Below are positions 17,474-26,897 of a DNA stretch of 64,000 bases, piece by piece; positions within the stretch are counted from its first letter, which is position 1; each line of letters opens with the position of its first letter. The translations under genes and the position numbers were made by a program. Source of the DNA: Salipiger bermudensis (GTDB taxonomy: Bacteria; Pseudomonadota; Alphaproteobacteria; Rhodobacterales; Rhodobacteraceae); NCBI RefSeq assembly GCF_019801965.1, contig NZ_JAHVIA010000004.1:248001-312000 (forward strand). The letters run 5' to 3'. The notes beneath the pieces were generated by a model. It searched no databases. It had not been told where the DNA came from and worked only from the letters and a program-made list of their open reading frames with translations.

Positions 17474-17525
17474 AGCCCCGGGCGGCGCTCGCCATAACGG
17501 CGGGACGGATCAAGGAGGCCGCGCC

Positions 17526-18149
17526 ATGAGCTTCACCATCGCCATCGACGGGCCGGCAGCCGCCGGCAAGGGCACCATCAGCAAGGCCGTCGCGGCGCAT
17601 TTCGGCGTCGGGCATCTCGACACCGGGCTGCTCTATCGCGCCGTGGGCAAGCGCATGCTCGACGGCATCGAGCCGATCGAGGCGGCGCGGGCGCTGGTGG
17701 CGGAGGATCTGCAGGCCGAGGGGCTGCGCACGGCGGCGGTGGCACAGGCGGCGAGCAAGGTGGCGGCGATTCCCGAGGTGCGCGCGGCGCTGGTCGATTT
17801 CCAGCGCGCCTACGCCCGGCGCGCGGGCGGCGCGGTGCTCGACGGGCGCGACATCGGCACGGTGATCTGCCCCGAGGCCGAGGCCAAGCTCTTCGTCACC
17901 GCCAGCGCCGAGGTGCGCGCAAGGCGGCGCTTCGAGGAACTGCGGGCGGGCGGGGCCGAGACCGATTACGACACCGTGCTGGCCGACACCAAGGAGCGCG
18001 ATCACCGCGATGCCTCGCGGGCCGACGCGCCGCTGCGGCCGGCCGAGGACGCGGTGATCCTCGACACATCGACACTGGATATCGCCACCGCGGTGGCCCA
18101 GGCCATCGCCGCGGTCGCGGCCAAACGCAGCGACGGAGAGACGGCATGA
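17526..18149 (+). CDS. cmk: Cytidylate kinase
   Basis: Phosphorylates CMP and dCMP with ATP. 207 residues with the P-loop GPAAAGKGT at 10-18, the nucleotide-binding [13 protein letters not shown] (near 29-41) and the [13 protein letters not shown] motif (near 104-116) that binds the monophosphate. AAGGAGGC lies 7 bases before the ATG at 17526. Overlaps the following aldo/keto reductase by 4 bases (ATGA). Part of the conserved aroA-cmk-rpsA order. Confidence 0.96.
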   Translation: MSFTIAIDGPAAAGKGTISKAVAAHFGVGHLDTGLLYRAVGKRMLDGIEPIEAARALVAEDLQAEGLRTAAVAQAASKVAAIPEVRAALVDFQRAYARRAGGAVLDGRDIGTVICPEAEAKLFVTASAEVRARRRFEELRAGGAETDYDTVLADTKERDHRDASRADAPLRPAEDAVILDTSTLDIATAVAQAIAAVAAKRSDGETA

Positions 18150-19138
18150 AGACACGGACCATCGGAACACTCGAGACCTCCTGCCTCGGCATCGGGGCGA
18201 TGTCCTTCGCCGATTTCTACGGCGCCACGATGGAGGAGAACTCTCAGGCCATCCTCGACCTCGCCCATGAGCTGGGCGTACGCCATATCGATACCTCGAA
18301 CGTCTATGGCATGGGCCGGTCCGAGCGCGCCATCGGGGCATGGCTCCGCGTCAATCCGGGCGCGCGCGAGGGGCTGCACATCGCCACCAAGGCGGGCATC
18401 ACGACAGATGCCGAGGGCAATCGCCGCTTCGACAACTCGCTGGCGCATATGGAGGGCGAGCTTGACAAGTCGCTCGAACGGCTTGGACTGGACTGCGTCG
18501 ACCTGTTCTACGTCCACCGCTACCAGGCCGAGATCCCGGCCGAGGAGGTGGCCGGCACGATGGGGCGGCTGGTCGAGAAGGGCAAATGCCGCAGCATCGG
18601 CTTTTCCGAGATCGCGCCCGCGACCCTGCGGCTGGCGCATGGCGAGCATCCTGTGGCGGCGGTGCAGGCGGAATACTCGCTTTCCACCCGCCTGCCCGAG
18701 ATGGGAATGGTGCAGGCCTGCGCCGAGCTGGGCGTGGCGCTGGTGGCGTTCTCGCCGGTGGGGCGCTCGCTGCTGACCGACGATCCGATCGACCGCGAGC
18801 GCATCGCCGGCAACCCGTTCCTGGCCAGCAATCCGCGGATGATGGAGCCGAACTACAGCCGCAATCTCGAGATCGTGGCGGGGTTCCGGGCGCTGGCCGC
18901 CGAGATGGGGCTGAGCGCCGCGGGGCTGGCGATCGCCTGGACCCTGCACAGGGGCGATCACGTGCTGCCGATCCCGGGTACCCGCTCGGTTGGCCATTTC
19001 CGCGAGCTGGTGCAGGGCGCCGAGGCCAGCCTCACGCCCGAGGACATGGCCCGGATCGAGGCGGTTCTGCCGATCGGCTGGTGCCACGGCGACCGTTACT
19101 CGCGGGCGCAATGGATCGGCCCGGAGAACTATTGCTGA
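18146..19138 (+). CDS. Aldo/keto reductase
   Basis: 330-residue NADPH-dependent TIM-barrel oxidoreductase. The catalytic tetrad is visible: Asp and Tyr in [14 protein letters not shown] (near 47-60), Lys in IATKAGI (near 83-89) and His in FYVHRYQ (near 122). The C-terminal IPGTRSVGH segment binds NADP phosphate. Closest in style to AKR13/YakC enzymes; substrate unknown. ATG overlaps the cmk stop by 4 bases, an insertion into the cmk-rpsA pair. It is followed by a hairpin repeat and the rpsA promoter. Confidence 0.92.
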   Translation: MKTRTIGTLETSCLGIGAMSFADFYGATMEENSQAILDLAHELGVRHIDTSNVYGMGRSERAIGAWLRVNPGAREGLHIATKAGITTDAEGNRRFDNSLAHMEGELDKSLERLGLDCVDLFYVHRYQAEIPAEEVAGTMGRLVEKGKCRSIGFSEIAPATLRLAHGEHPVAAVQAEYSLSTRLPEMGMVQACAELGVALVAFSPVGRSLLTDDPIDRERIAGNPFLASNPRMMEPNYSRNLEIVAGFRALAAEMGLSAAGLAIAWTLHRGDHVLPIPGTRSVGHFRELVQGAEASLTPEDMARIEAVLPIGWCHGDRYSRAQWIGPENYC

Positions 19139-19149
19139 GGCGCCGAGCG

Positions 19150-19180
19150 GCTCCTCGCGCCCGTGCGGGCGCTCCTCGCG
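19150..19180 (+). repeat. GCTCCTC-hairpin-TCCTCGCG repeat, copy A
   Basis: GCTCCTC, then GCGCCCGTGCGGGCGC hairpin, then TCCTCGCG. The same 31-base layout with a compensated stem (AAGCCC...GGGCTT) occurs at 39041-39071. Both lie just after a stop codon, on the coding strand. Confidence 0.7.
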
Positions 19181-19235
19181 GCGGCGGAAATCGCCGCGAA
19201 ACCCTGCCTGGGCGGGGTTTGACGCCGCTCGGGGC

Positions 19236-19264
19236 TTGATCCGCCGGGCGCCTGGGGGTATATC
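19236..19264 (+). promoter_or_regulatory. Candidate rpsA promoter
   Basis: TTGATC (19236-19241), 17-base spacer, TATATC (19259-19264): a good sigma-70 promoter for this GC-rich genome. Start expected near 19271. Confidence 0.6.
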
Positions 19265-19448
19265 GCGCGACGTCAAGACAGGCGCAAAGCTGCGGACAGG
19301 GAGGTGAGCAGGGTCGGAATCACACCGGCCCTCTTTGTTTTGTAGCGCCAGTACCGACCAACGTTGCCCGTTTCAGGCGGGTGGCAGCCAAGACCGGCGG
19401 AGACAACCGCCCGGCCAGAAAACCGTTTGTAAAGGAACAGAACGCCAC

Positions 19449-21125
19449 ATGGCTAACGCAACCATGGAGGAATTCGAGGCCCTCCTTAATGAAAGCCTCG
19501 AAATGGACACCCCGGACGAAGGTTCGGTTGTCAAAGGCAAGGTCATCGCGATCGAAGCGGGCCAGGCCATCATCGATGTCGGCTACAAGATGGAAGGCCG
19601 CGTCGATCTCAAAGAATTCGCAAATCCCGGCGAAGCTCCCGAGATCACCGTTGGTGACGAAGTGGAAGTCTTCCTCCGCGCGGCCGAGAACGCCCGCGGC
19701 GAAGCCGTGATTTCCCGCGAGATGGCCCGCCGCGAAGAGGCATGGGACCGTCTCGAGAAGGCCTATGCCGACGACGCCCGCGTCGAAGGTGCGATCTTCG
19801 GCCGCGTCAAGGGTGGCTTCACCGTCGACCTCGGCGGCGCCGTTGCCTTCCTGCCCGGTAGCCAGGTCGATGTGCGCCCCGTGCGCGACGCCGGCCCGCT
19901 CATGGGCCTCAAGCAGCCGTTCCAGATCCTCAAGATGGACCGTCGCCGTGGCAACATCGTTGTCTCGCGTCGTGCGATCCTCGAGGAATCGCGTGCCGAG
20001 CAGCGTGCCGAAGTCATCGCCAACCTGTCCGAAGGCCAGACGGTCGACGGCGTGGTCAAGAACATCACCGAATACGGTGCGTTCGTCGACCTGGGCGGCG
20101 TCGATGGCCTGCTGCACGTCACCGACATGGCATGGCGTCGCGTCAACCACCCGTCCGAGATCCTGTCGATCGGCGAGACCGTGAAGGTCCAGGTCATCAA
20201 GATCAACAAGGACACTCACCGTATCTCCCTCGGCATGAAGCAGCTGCAGGAAGATCCGTGGGATCTGGTTGCGGTCAAGTACCCGCTGGCATCGGTCCAC
20301 AAGGGCCGCGTCACGAACATCACCGATTACGGTGCGTTCGTGGAGCTGGAGCCGGGTGTCGAGGGCCTCGTTCACGTCTCGGAAATGTCCTGGACCAAGA
20401 AGAACGTGCACCCCGGCAAGATCGTCTCCACCTCGCAGGAAGTGGACGTCATGGTGCTCGAGATCGACCCGGCCAAGCGCCGCGTGTCGCTCGGCCTCAA
20501 GCAGACCATGCGCAACCCGTGGGAAGTCTTCTCCGAGACCCACCCGGAGGGCACGCAGGTCGAGGGCGAGGTCAAGAACATCACCGAGTTCGGCCTGTTC
20601 ATCGGTCTCGACGGCGAGATCGACGGCATGGTGCACCTCTCCGACCTCAGCTGGGACCAGCGCGGCGAGGAAGCCATCCAGGAGTACCGCAAGGGCGACG
20701 TGGTTCAGGCCGTTGTCACCGAAGTGGACACCGACAAGGAGCGCATCTCGCTCTCGATCAAGGCACTCGGCGGCGACAAGTTCGCTGACGCGGTCGGCGG
20801 CGTGAAGCGCGGCTCGATCGTGACCGTCGAGGTCACCGCGATCGAAGATGGCGGCATCGAGGTGGAATACGAGGGCATGAAGTCCTTCATCCGCCGCTCC
20901 GACCTGTCGCGCGACCGCGCAGAGCAGCGCCCCGAGCGCTTCTCGGTGGGCGACAAGGTGGACGTCCGCGTCACCAACATCGACAGCAAGACCCGTCGTC
21001 TGGGCCTGTCGATCAAGGCACGCGAGATCGCCGAAGAGAAGGAAGCCGTGGAACAGTACGGTTCGTCCGACTCGGGTGCATCGCTCGGCGACATCCTCGG
21101 CGCAGCGCTCAAGGGCGACAACTGA
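19449..21125 (+). CDS. rpsA: 30S ribosomal protein S1
   Basis: mRNA-binding ribosomal protein needed for initiation on structured leaders. 558 residues with six S1 OB-fold repeats; typical repeat pieces are GVVKNITEYGAFVDLGG, GRVTNITDYGAFVELEPG and GEVKNITEFGLFIGLDG. AAAGGAAC precedes the ATG at 19449 by 8 bases. Codon use differs from neighbours (more CGT and GTT), as expected for a highly expressed gene. It has its own promoter and a strong terminator at 21156. Confidence 0.98.
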   Translation: MANATMEEFEALLNESLEMDTPDEGSVVKGKVIAIEAGQAIIDVGYKMEGRVDLKEFANPGEAPEITVGDEVEVFLRAAENARGEAVISREMARREEAWDRLEKAYADDARVEGAIFGRVKGGFTVDLGGAVAFLPGSQVDVRPVRDAGPLMGLKQPFQILKMDRRRGNIVVSRRAILEESRAEQRAEVIANLSEGQTVDGVVKNITEYGAFVDLGGVDGLLHVTDMAWRRVNHPSEILSIGETVKVQVIKINKDTHRISLGMKQLQEDPWDLVAVKYPLASVHKGRVTNITDYGAFVELEPGVEGLVHVSEMSWTKKNVHPGKIVSTSQEVDVMVLEIDPAKRRVSLGLKQTMRNPWEVFSETHPEGTQVEGEVKNITEFGLFIGLDGEIDGMVHLSDLSWDQRGEEAIQEYRKGDVVQAVVTEVDTDKERISLSIKALGGDKFADAVGGVKRGSIVTVEVTAIEDGGIEVEYEGMKSFIRRSDLSRDRAEQRPERFSVGDKVDVRVTNIDSKTRRLGLSIKAREIAEEKEAVEQYGSSDSGASLGDILGAALKGDN

Positions 21126-21155
21126 GCCTGAGGCGCTGACATGCTGAAGAGATTG

Positions 21156-21187
21156 GCCCCGCCGGAGAGATCCGGCGGGGCTTTTTG
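21156..21187 (+). terminator. Rho-independent terminator of rpsA
   Basis: 11-bp stem GCCCCGCCGGA / TCCGGCGGGGC (21156-21181) with a GAGA loop, followed by TTTTT. Classical, high-confidence terminator 30 bases after the rpsA stop. Confidence 0.93.
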
Positions 21188-21276
21188 CAGGTTGTGCGCC
21201 GGTGATCGCGCTGGCGCTTGACTGCTTAGGGTTGCATGCGCAGGCTCGCGGCATTGTCACGCCAAGCCATTGCCCC

Positions 21277-22254
21277 ATGCCCGATTTCCCGATCCGCCCC
21301 ATCGCCGCCGCGCTGCTTCTTGCGCTGCCGAGCTGCAGCACCGGCCAGTCGCTCGACATGGTCACGCCCTTCGATCCCGAGTCCATGAGCCGCAGCGCGC
21401 GCCACTGCGAGCGACACTGGAACGAGATCTACGACGATCCCCGCCTGACGGAGCTCTGCGATGGCAGTTTCGTCTGCGGCGATGGCGGCTGCGAGACCGG
21501 CACGGTCATCGCCGTCGTGGCAAAGAGCCGCGAGGCAGAGATGCAGGCGCTGCTGGCGCAGCTGCCGCTGGAGCGCATGGCGCCCTGTGATCCGGGCGAT
21601 CCCTTCGAGCGGCAATATGTCGATCCGCTGGGCGGGGAGGGTGCGCCATTCGGCCTCCATGGCGTGGTCGAGAAGCTGGAGGGTCGCGAGATCGTGGCCT
21701 ATTGCGGCGAGACCCTGCCGGGATACGAGGCCGACGTGGTCGTCGCGCTCCGCCAGATGGGCGGGGCGGAGATCGCCGCGATCCGGGTCGGGATCGGTGC
21801 CGGGGCGCTGCCGGCGCAACTGCGCCTCACCGCGGTGCAATTCGCCGCCATTCGCGACGCCGGCGCGCTGCCGCTGCGCGCGCCGCTGGTGGCCGCCCTC
21901 GAGATCGCCACCGGGCTCCCGTGCGAGACCACGCCGCGGCAGACCTGCGCCGTCACCGCCGAGCGCGGTCGCCTCACGGCGCGGCTGCTGTTTCCGGACG
22001 GCGCACTGACGGGGCGGGCCGGGCACTGGGAGGAGGCCTATCTCGAGCTCTCCCCGACGAACCCCACGGGCGATCTCTACGAGCTCAGCGTCGACATGCC
22101 GATCACCGCCATCCGGCGCTGGCCGGGGGACCGTCGCAAGCCGACAGACGGCTTCCAGTCGCTCGACCGAGACCCCGGCTTCGAGGCCTTCCGACAGGGG
22201 CTTATGTCGGCGGTCTCGGGCGCGCTCGCGGATGGCCGGATCGGGGGCGAGTGA
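21277..22254 (+). CDS. Putative lipoprotein of unknown function
   Basis: 325 residues. The N-terminus MPDFPIRPIAAALLLALPSC has a short hydrophobic core and a plausible lipobox, with Cys20 as the first mature residue. The mature part has a cluster of cysteines (HCERHWNEI, LCDGSFVCGDGGCETG), suggesting disulfides in the periplasm. I recognise no domain. A longer frame from 21202 overlaps the terminator region and is less likely. It is 1 base from the next gene, a four-helix membrane protein, so the pair is probably translated together. The pair interrupts the usual rpsA-ihfB neighbourhood. Confidence 0.7.
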   Translation: MPDFPIRPIAAALLLALPSCSTGQSLDMVTPFDPESMSRSARHCERHWNEIYDDPRLTELCDGSFVCGDGGCETGTVIAVVAKSREAEMQALLAQLPLERMAPCDPGDPFERQYVDPLGGEGAPFGLHGVVEKLEGREIVAYCGETLPGYEADVVVALRQMGGAEIAAIRVGIGAGALPAQLRLTAVQFAAIRDAGALPLRAPLVAALEIATGLPCETTPRQTCAVTAERGRLTARLLFPDGALTGRAGHWEEAYLELSPTNPTGDLYELSVDMPITAIRRWPGDRRKPTDGFQSLDRDPGFEAFRQGLMSAVSGALADGRIGGE

Positions 22255-22255
22255 G

Positions 22256-22681
22256 ATGTATCAGCGCAGCGCCCGGGCGCTCTTTGCTCTCCTGGTGGTC
22301 ATCATGCACGTGGCTTTCGTCTCGTTCTGCGCGGTTTACCTGCAGAGCCGGATCACCAAGATCGAGACCTATGTCTCGACCATCGCGGTGTTCCTGCCGG
22401 TCTTCGGCATCTATGTCGGCGTGGTGGTGAAATCGGTGGGGCTGGGCAAGGGCCCGCGCGGCCGCAGGGTGAGCGGGCTCTTCCTGGCGCTGATGTCGAT
22501 CCTCTTCTTGGCCTATGTGGCGGGCAACGCCTTCGTGCTCTGGAGCTACGAGACCGGCTTCATCGGCAGCGAGGACCTGCTGCCGGCGGCGGTATCGCTG
22601 GTCGAGAGCGCCTTCGGCGGCTTCTTCACCACGCTGTTCCTGACACTGTTCGGACAGGGGCGGGCCGGGGAGGGCGACTGA
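22256..22681 (+). CDS. Integral membrane protein of unknown function
   Basis: 141 residues with about four membrane helices (near 8-28, 42-62, 76-98 and 113-133) and a basic loop KGPRGRRV. No catalytic motif. ATG at 22256 lies 1 base after the stop of the lipoprotein gene (TGAGATG), pointing to translational coupling and a shared job in the envelope. Family not recognised. Confidence 0.72.
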   Translation: MYQRSARALFALLVVIMHVAFVSFCAVYLQSRITKIETYVSTIAVFLPVFGIYVGVVVKSVGLGKGPRGRRVSGLFLALMSILFLAYVAGNAFVLWSYETGFIGSEDLLPAAVSLVESAFGGFFTTLFLTLFGQGRAGEGD

Positions 22682-22897
22682 GCGAGGCAGGCGAATCGCA
22701 TTTTGAAACCGAGATGTTTCCGCGCTGCAGCATCGCCATAGCGCGGCGCCGATCGGCCGCTCGGCCCGATGTGGGCCGACAAAGTGCTGCTTTCCAATGC
22801 TTTTCCACGTGATCAGCCGGTTTCCATTTGGCGCTAGAGCGGGAAGTGTCGTAGAACGTGATAAGCGCGACAAGACGCTTTGAGGGGATGTGCGAGG

Positions 22898-23179
22898 ATG
22901 ATCAGATCGGAATTGATCCAGAAGATCGCGGAGGAGAACCCGCATCTCTACCAACGGGATGTGGAGCGGATCGTGAACACGATCTTCGAGGAGATCACCA
23001 ATGCCATGGCCCGGGGCGACCGGGTCGAACTGCGCGGATTCGGCGCCTTCTCGGTCAAGAAACGCGACGCGCGGCTCGGGCGGAACCCCCGCACCGGAGA
23101 AGCGGTTGAAGTCGAGGAGAAGCACGTGCCATTCTTCAAGACGGGCAAGCTGCTTCGTGACCGGCTGAACGGAAAGTAA
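22898..23179 (+). CDS. ihfB: Integration host factor subunit beta
   Basis: DNA-bending HU/IHF family protein, partner of IhfA. 93 residues, standard length, with the signature [21 protein letters not shown] near 46-66 (DNA-binding arm RNPRTGE). The ATG at 22898 ([17 protein letters not shown]) is the family start; the TTG at 22880 would add six residues. Downstream of rpsA as in many proteobacteria, though two extra genes intervene. Followed 8 bases later by a lapA-like gene. Confidence 0.96.
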   Translation: MIRSELIQKIAEENPHLYQRDVERIVNTIFEEITNAMARGDRVELRGFGAFSVKKRDARLGRNPRTGEAVEVEEKHVPFFKTGKLLRDRLNGK

Positions 23180-23187
23180 GACAAGAC

Positions 23188-23538
23188 ATGCGTTACATTC
23201 GCTATGCGTTCCTGGGCGTTCTCGCGATCGTCCTCGTGGCCATTGCACTGGCCAACCGCTCGATGGTGGAGCTCAAGCTGCTGCCGCCCGACATCGCGAC
23301 GCTGCTGGAATTCCAGCAGAGCCTGAACCTGCCGCTGTTCCTGGTGTTCTTCGGCGGCATCGTCGCGGGTCTGCTGATCGGCTTCGTCTGGGAATGGCTG
23401 CGCGAGCACAAGCACCGGGCCGCGGCCTCGGAGCGCAAGGCGGAAGTGCGCAAGCTCGAGCGCGAGCTGAAGAAGACCCAGGCCGAGCGCGACAAGGACA
23501 AGGACGAGGTCCTGGCGATCCTCGACCAGAGCGCCTGA
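23188..23538 (+). CDS. lapA: LapA (DUF1049) domain membrane protein
   Basis: 116 residues: two membrane helices (near 4-22 and 48-70) joined by a short loop, then a charged coiled-coil tail ([17 protein letters not shown] onward) in the cytoplasm. The DUF1049/LapA family is linked to LPS assembly and LpxC turnover in enterics. It is 8 bases after ihfB, the usual order. The gene name is by family only. Confidence 0.85.
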   Translation: MRYIRYAFLGVLAIVLVAIALANRSMVELKLLPPDIATLLEFQQSLNLPLFLVFFGGIVAGLLIGFVWEWLREHKHRAAASERKAEVRKLERELKKTQAERDKDKDEVLAILDQSA

Positions 23539-23605
23539 TCCCGGCGTGAGCCGTCCGGGGGCGTCTGGCGCCCGGGCGCCGCGTGGGATGGCGCGGGGCA
23601 GGAGA

Positions 23606-23680
23606 GGGGGCGCTGCCCCCGTCGCAGCAGGGCTGCGACTCCCCCGAGGTATTTTTGAACCAGAGAAGGCAGGGGCTCGC
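23606..23680 (+). repeat. Dispersed intergenic repeat, copy 5 (forward, full)
   Basis: GGGGGCGCTGCCCCC hairpin, GTCGCAGCAGGGCTGCGAC hairpin, then CCCCCGAGGTATTTTTGAAC and CAGAGAAGGCAGGGGC. Lies between lapA and trpF. Confidence 0.85.
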
Positions 23681-23704
23681 GCGCGGGCCGGAGAGGGCGA
23701 TGCC

Positions 23705-24376
23705 ATGAGCGAGATTCGCGTCAAGATCTGCGGCCTTACCCGGCCGGAGGACGTTGCGGCGACGGCGGAGGCCGGGGCGAGCTACGCAGGCTTCGTGTTC
23801 TTTCCGAAGAGCCCGAGGCATGTGAAGGTGGCGCAGGCGCGCGCGCTGGCGCTGGCGGCGCCGGTGGGGCTCGCCAAGGTCGGGCTCGTGGTCAATGCCG
23901 GGAATGATCTGCTCGACGAGATCCTCGCCGAGGTGCCGCTCGACATGTTGCAGCTGCACGGCCGCGAGAGCGTCGAGCGGGTGGCCGAGATCCGTGCGCG
24001 TTACGGCCTGCCGGTGATGAAGGCGGTGGGCGTGGCGAGCGAGGAGGACCTGCCGGCGCTGCTCGAGTATGGCAAGGTCGCCGACCAGATCCTCGTCGAT
24101 GCCAAGGCGCCGAAGGGCGCGGCGCTGCCAGGCGGCAACGGCCTCGCCTTCGACTGGCGGCTGATCGCCGGGCGGCGCTGGCCCTGCCCGTGGATGCTGG
24201 CCGGCGGGCTGACCCCGGCCAATGTCGGACAGGCCATCGCGATGACCGGGGCGCGGCAGGTGGATGTGTCCTCCGGGGTCGAATCGGCGCCCGGGGTGAA
24301 GGATCCCGCCCGCATCGGCGCCTTCCTGCAGGCGGTGCGCGACGGCGCCGAGGCGCTGGCGGTGCCGCGGCTCTGA
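23705..24376 (+). CDS. trpF: Phosphoribosylanthranilate isomerase
   Basis: Third step of tryptophan synthesis from anthranilate; a TIM barrel of 223 residues. Active-site Cys is in [12 protein letters not shown] (residues 6-17) and the Asp in [15 protein letters not shown] near the C-terminus; LQLHGRES is another family motif. ATG at 23705, preceded by GGAGAGGGCGATGCC. The frame runs upstream through the dispersed repeat (to 23546), which is not part of the protein. trpB, the common neighbour, is not here. Confidence 0.95.
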   Translation: MSEIRVKICGLTRPEDVAATAEAGASYAGFVFFPKSPRHVKVAQARALALAAPVGLAKVGLVVNAGNDLLDEILAEVPLDMLQLHGRESVERVAEIRARYGLPVMKAVGVASEEDLPALLEYGKVADQILVDAKAPKGAALPGGNGLAFDWRLIAGRRWPCPWMLAGGLTPANVGQAIAMTGARQVDVSSGVESAPGVKDPARIGAFLQAVRDGAEALAVPRL

Positions 24377-24473
24377 GCACCGCTTGCGGCCCGGTGCCGC
24401 GCCGGCGGCGTTGGGGCTGGCCGCGGGGCCGGGATCGGTGCTTCTCTCGGGGCGAAGCCAGGGAGGGGCGGCG

Positions 24474-25304
24474 ATGCGGTTCTCGGTCCGACACGAAACC
24501 ATCTACAGCTACGACAGGCCGGTGGTTCTGGCGCCGCACAGGCTGCGTCTGACGCCGCGCGGCGATGGCGGCCGGGTGCTCTCGCGCGGGCTGGTGATCG
24601 CGCCGGAGCCCGCGGTGATGCGCGAGGTGATGGATGCCTTCGGCAACCCGCTGGTGCTGGTGGAGTTCGGGCCGGGTGGGAGCGACCTGCTGCGCATCGA
24701 CAGCCAGTTCGAGATCGAGACGCGGGAGGCCGGTGCCCCAGGGGCAGGGGGGCTGCCGCTGCTGCCTTGGCCCTGCCGTTCGGAGGCGCCGGGCGAGTGC
24801 CTGCTGGGGCGCGATCCGGGGCCGGAGGTGCGGGCTTTCGCGGGGGCGCTGGCCGAGGCGGCGGGCTGGCAGGCGATGGGGTTTCTCGACGCGCTGACCG
24901 GCACGCTTTACCGGCGCACCGACCGCCACATCCGCCAGGAGGGCTATGCCCAGAGCCCGCAAGAGACGCTGGAGCGAGCGCAGGGGGCGTGCCGCGACCT
25001 GGCTGTGCTCTTCATTGCCTGCTGCCGCCTGATGGGCCTGCCGGCGCGTTTCGTCAGCGGCTACCAGGCGCAGGCGGAGAGCGTCGACGGGCGGCGTCAC
25101 CTGCATGCCTGGCCGGAAGTCTGGCTGGCGGAGGCGGGCTGGCAGGGATTCGATCCGACCCACGGCACCCGGGTGCGAGACGGCCACGTGGCGCTCTGCG
25201 CGGCGCCGGAGCAGGGGGCGACGATGCCGGTGGAGGGCGGTTATTACGGCCCGCCGGTGGCGGCCCGGCTGAGCTACCGCGTCGCGGTGGAGACATCGGG
25301 CTGA
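24474..25304 (+). CDS. Transglutaminase-like cysteine protease family protein
   Basis: 276 residues: N-terminal beta-rich Transglut_N domain (MRFSVRHETIYSYDRPVVL at the start) and a transglutaminase core with the catalytic Cys in AQGACRDLAVLFIACCRLMG, His in HLHAWPEVWL and Asp in FDPTHGTRV. These proteins act as proteases or amidases rather than crosslinkers; substrate unknown. GGGAGGGG is 8 bases before the ATG. No signal peptide, so probably cytosolic. Runs in the same direction as trpF, 97 bases away. Confidence 0.9.
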   Translation: MRFSVRHETIYSYDRPVVLAPHRLRLTPRGDGGRVLSRGLVIAPEPAVMREVMDAFGNPLVLVEFGPGGSDLLRIDSQFEIETREAGAPGAGGLPLLPWPCRSEAPGECLLGRDPGPEVRAFAGALAEAAGWQAMGFLDALTGTLYRRTDRHIRQEGYAQSPQETLERAQGACRDLAVLFIACCRLMGLPARFVSGYQAQAESVDGRRHLHAWPEVWLAEAGWQGFDPTHGTRVRDGHVALCAAPEQGATMPVEGGYYGPPVAARLSYRVAVETSG

Positions 25305-25422
25305 GCCGAGGGGGGGGAGGATGTGCTTGCTGAGCGGGCGGCGCGCTGAGGTCTGGACGGCAGGGGCCGGGCAGCGGATGGCGGGAACGCCGAGCCGTGG
25401 AATGCGCGCATTCGGAAAGCAG

Positions 25423-25450
25423 AAAGGCCACCCGAATGGGCGGCCCTTTC
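25423..25450 (-). terminator. Terminator after rpmJ
   Basis: Stem AAAGGCCACCC / GGGCGGCCCTTT (25423-25449) with a GAAT loop and one bulge, located 42 bases after the rpmJ stop on the minus strand; a T-containing stretch (TTTCTGCTTTCC) follows in that direction. Confidence 0.7.
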
Positions 25451-25491
25451 AAATTTCTCGTGATCGGTGTGCCCGATCTAAGGCGATCGAT

Positions 25492-25617
25492 TCAGCCCTG
25501 GCGGGCTTTGAAACGACGCTGGGTCTTGTTGATCACGTAGACGCGGCCCTTGCGGCGCACAACGCGGCAGTCACGATGGCGCTTCTTGAGCGAGCGGAGC
25601 GAGTTTGCGACCTTCAT
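25492..25617 (-). CDS. rpmJ: 50S ribosomal protein L36
   Basis: 41-residue basic protein [20 protein letters not shown]... ending QRRFKARQG, the long, zinc-less type of L36 (only Cys17 of the C4 set is present) common in alphaproteobacteria. ATG at 25617 with GGAGAGACC about 5 bases upstream. Too short to stand out among open frames but unmistakable by sequence. Monocistronic, ending at the terminator at 25423; tRNA-Val lies upstream on the same strand. Confidence 0.96.
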   Translation of the reverse strand: MKVANSLRSLKKRHRDCRVVRRKGRVYVINKTQRRFKARQG

Positions 25618-25708
25618 GATGGTCTCTCCTCTTGTCGCGGCGCGCGAGCGCCTGGCGTTGCGGGACCTACCGTGGGCGCGACCCCGCGGAGGTGGTGAAT
25701 AAGGACCA

Positions 25709-25783
25709 TGGTGGGCGGTACTGGGATCGAACCAGTGGCCCCTACGATGTCAACGTAGTGCTCTACCGCTGAGCTAACCGCCC
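25709..25783 (-). tRNA. tRNA-Val (GAC)
   Basis: Minus-strand cloverleaf: acceptor GGGCGGT / ACCGCCC, D arm AGCTCAGCGGTAGAGC, anticodon stem CTACG / CGTAG with loop TTGACAT giving anticodon GAC (reads GUC/GUU), T arm CTGGTTCGATCCCAG. The CCA end is encoded. GUC is a frequent codon in this genome. Confidence 0.97.
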
Positions 25784-25990
25784 TCTCATGGCCTGCGCGA
25801 TACCCGTGTCTCCGTGCCCCAGAAGTAAGTGGGGCGCGGGGAGAACCGCGCCGGTGGAGCGCTCTATAAGTGGAGTCGGAGATGGTGGCAAGGGCTTTTC
25901 TGGCAAAGAATGCCGGTTTCCATCCCGCGAAGAAAACAGGCTTTTTGCCCTCGGGGAAATCGCGCTAAACTATAGCCACCAGGAGGACGA

Positions 25991-26857
25991 ATGCCAAAAG
26001 TCGCCTTTCATCTCGATCTGCCGGAGGCGGCCACCTCCTGCGCCGTGTTCGCCTCGCCGCATTCCGGGCGCGACTACCCGTGGAGCTTCCTGCGCAACAC
26101 CGTGCTCGACGAGCATGCGATCCGTTCTTCCGAGGATGCCTTCGTCGACCGACTGTTCGACTGCGCGCCGCAATTCGGGGCGCCGCTGCTGCGCGCCGGG
26201 GCGCCGCGCGCCTTCATCGACCTCAACCGCGCCCCCGACGAGCTCGACCCGGCCTTGATCGAGGGGGTGCGCCGCGGTGGCCACAATCCACGCGTCGCCA
26301 GCGGGCTTGGCGTGGTGCCGCGGGTGGTGTCGAACGGGCGGGCGATCTATCGCGGCAAGATGCCCCTGGCCGAGGCCGAGCGCCGCATCACGCGCTACTG
26401 GCATCCCTACCATGCGCAGCTGCGCGAGCTGATCGAGAGCGCGCGCAGCCAGTTTGGCGAGGCGATTCTGATCGACTGTCACTCGATGCCGCACGAGGCG
26501 GTCGACGGCGTGGCGCGCAACTCGGCGCGGCGGCCGGAGATCGTCATCGGCGACCGGTTCGGGGCCTCGGCCTCAGCGGAAATCGTGTCGCGGGTCGAGG
26601 CGGCCTTCGTGCGGGCGGGGCTCTCGGTGGTGCGCAACGCGCCCTTTGCCGGCGCCTACGTGACGCAGGCCTATGGCCGGCCGTCGCGGCAGCAGCACGC
26701 GATCCAGATCGAGATCGACCGCTCGGTCTACATGGACGAGGCGCGAATCCGTCCCAGTGCCGATTTCCAGGCCTTCCGGCGGGTGCTGCGCGGCGTGGTG
26801 GCCGAGATCGCCGCCATCGGGCATCGCGATCAGGACAAGCCGCTGGCCGCCGAGTAG
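25991..26857 (+). CDS. N-formylglutamate amidohydrolase family protein
   Basis: 288-residue metal-dependent hydrolase. Family motifs: SPHSGRDYP near 22-30, DLNRAPDEL near 77-85, DCHSMPH near 162-168 (metal ligands) and the late QIEIDRSVYMDE. These enzymes release glutamate from N-formylglutamate at the end of histidine degradation, but many paralogues have unknown amide substrates; no hut genes are nearby. AGGAGGACG precedes the ATG at 25991. Stands alone between tRNA-Val and lpxK. Confidence 0.9.
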   Translation: MPKVAFHLDLPEAATSCAVFASPHSGRDYPWSFLRNTVLDEHAIRSSEDAFVDRLFDCAPQFGAPLLRAGAPRAFIDLNRAPDELDPALIEGVRRGGHNPRVASGLGVVPRVVSNGRAIYRGKMPLAEAERRITRYWHPYHAQLRELIESARSQFGEAILIDCHSMPHEAVDGVARNSARRPEIVIGDRFGASASAEIVSRVEAAFVRAGLSVVRNAPFAGAYVTQAYGRPSRQQHAIQIEIDRSVYMDEARIRPSADFQAFRRVLRGVVAEIAAIGHRDQDKPLAAE

Positions 26858-26897
26858 GGCGCCCTTACCGCTCCTTCCAGCCTTGCAGCGGCCCGTC

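Larger units (their letters stand above)
19139..19448 (+). other. 310-bp gap: hairpin repeat, rpsA promoter and long rpsA leader
   Basis: Contains a 31-base repeat (19150-19180) shared with the purH 3' region, a GC-rich inverted segment to about 19235, the candidate rpsA promoter at 19236-19264, and a leader of roughly 175 bases before the rpsA ATG. The leader may host autogenous control by S1, as known for rpsA in other bacteria, but I see no defined fold. No gene is supported. Confidence 0.6.
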
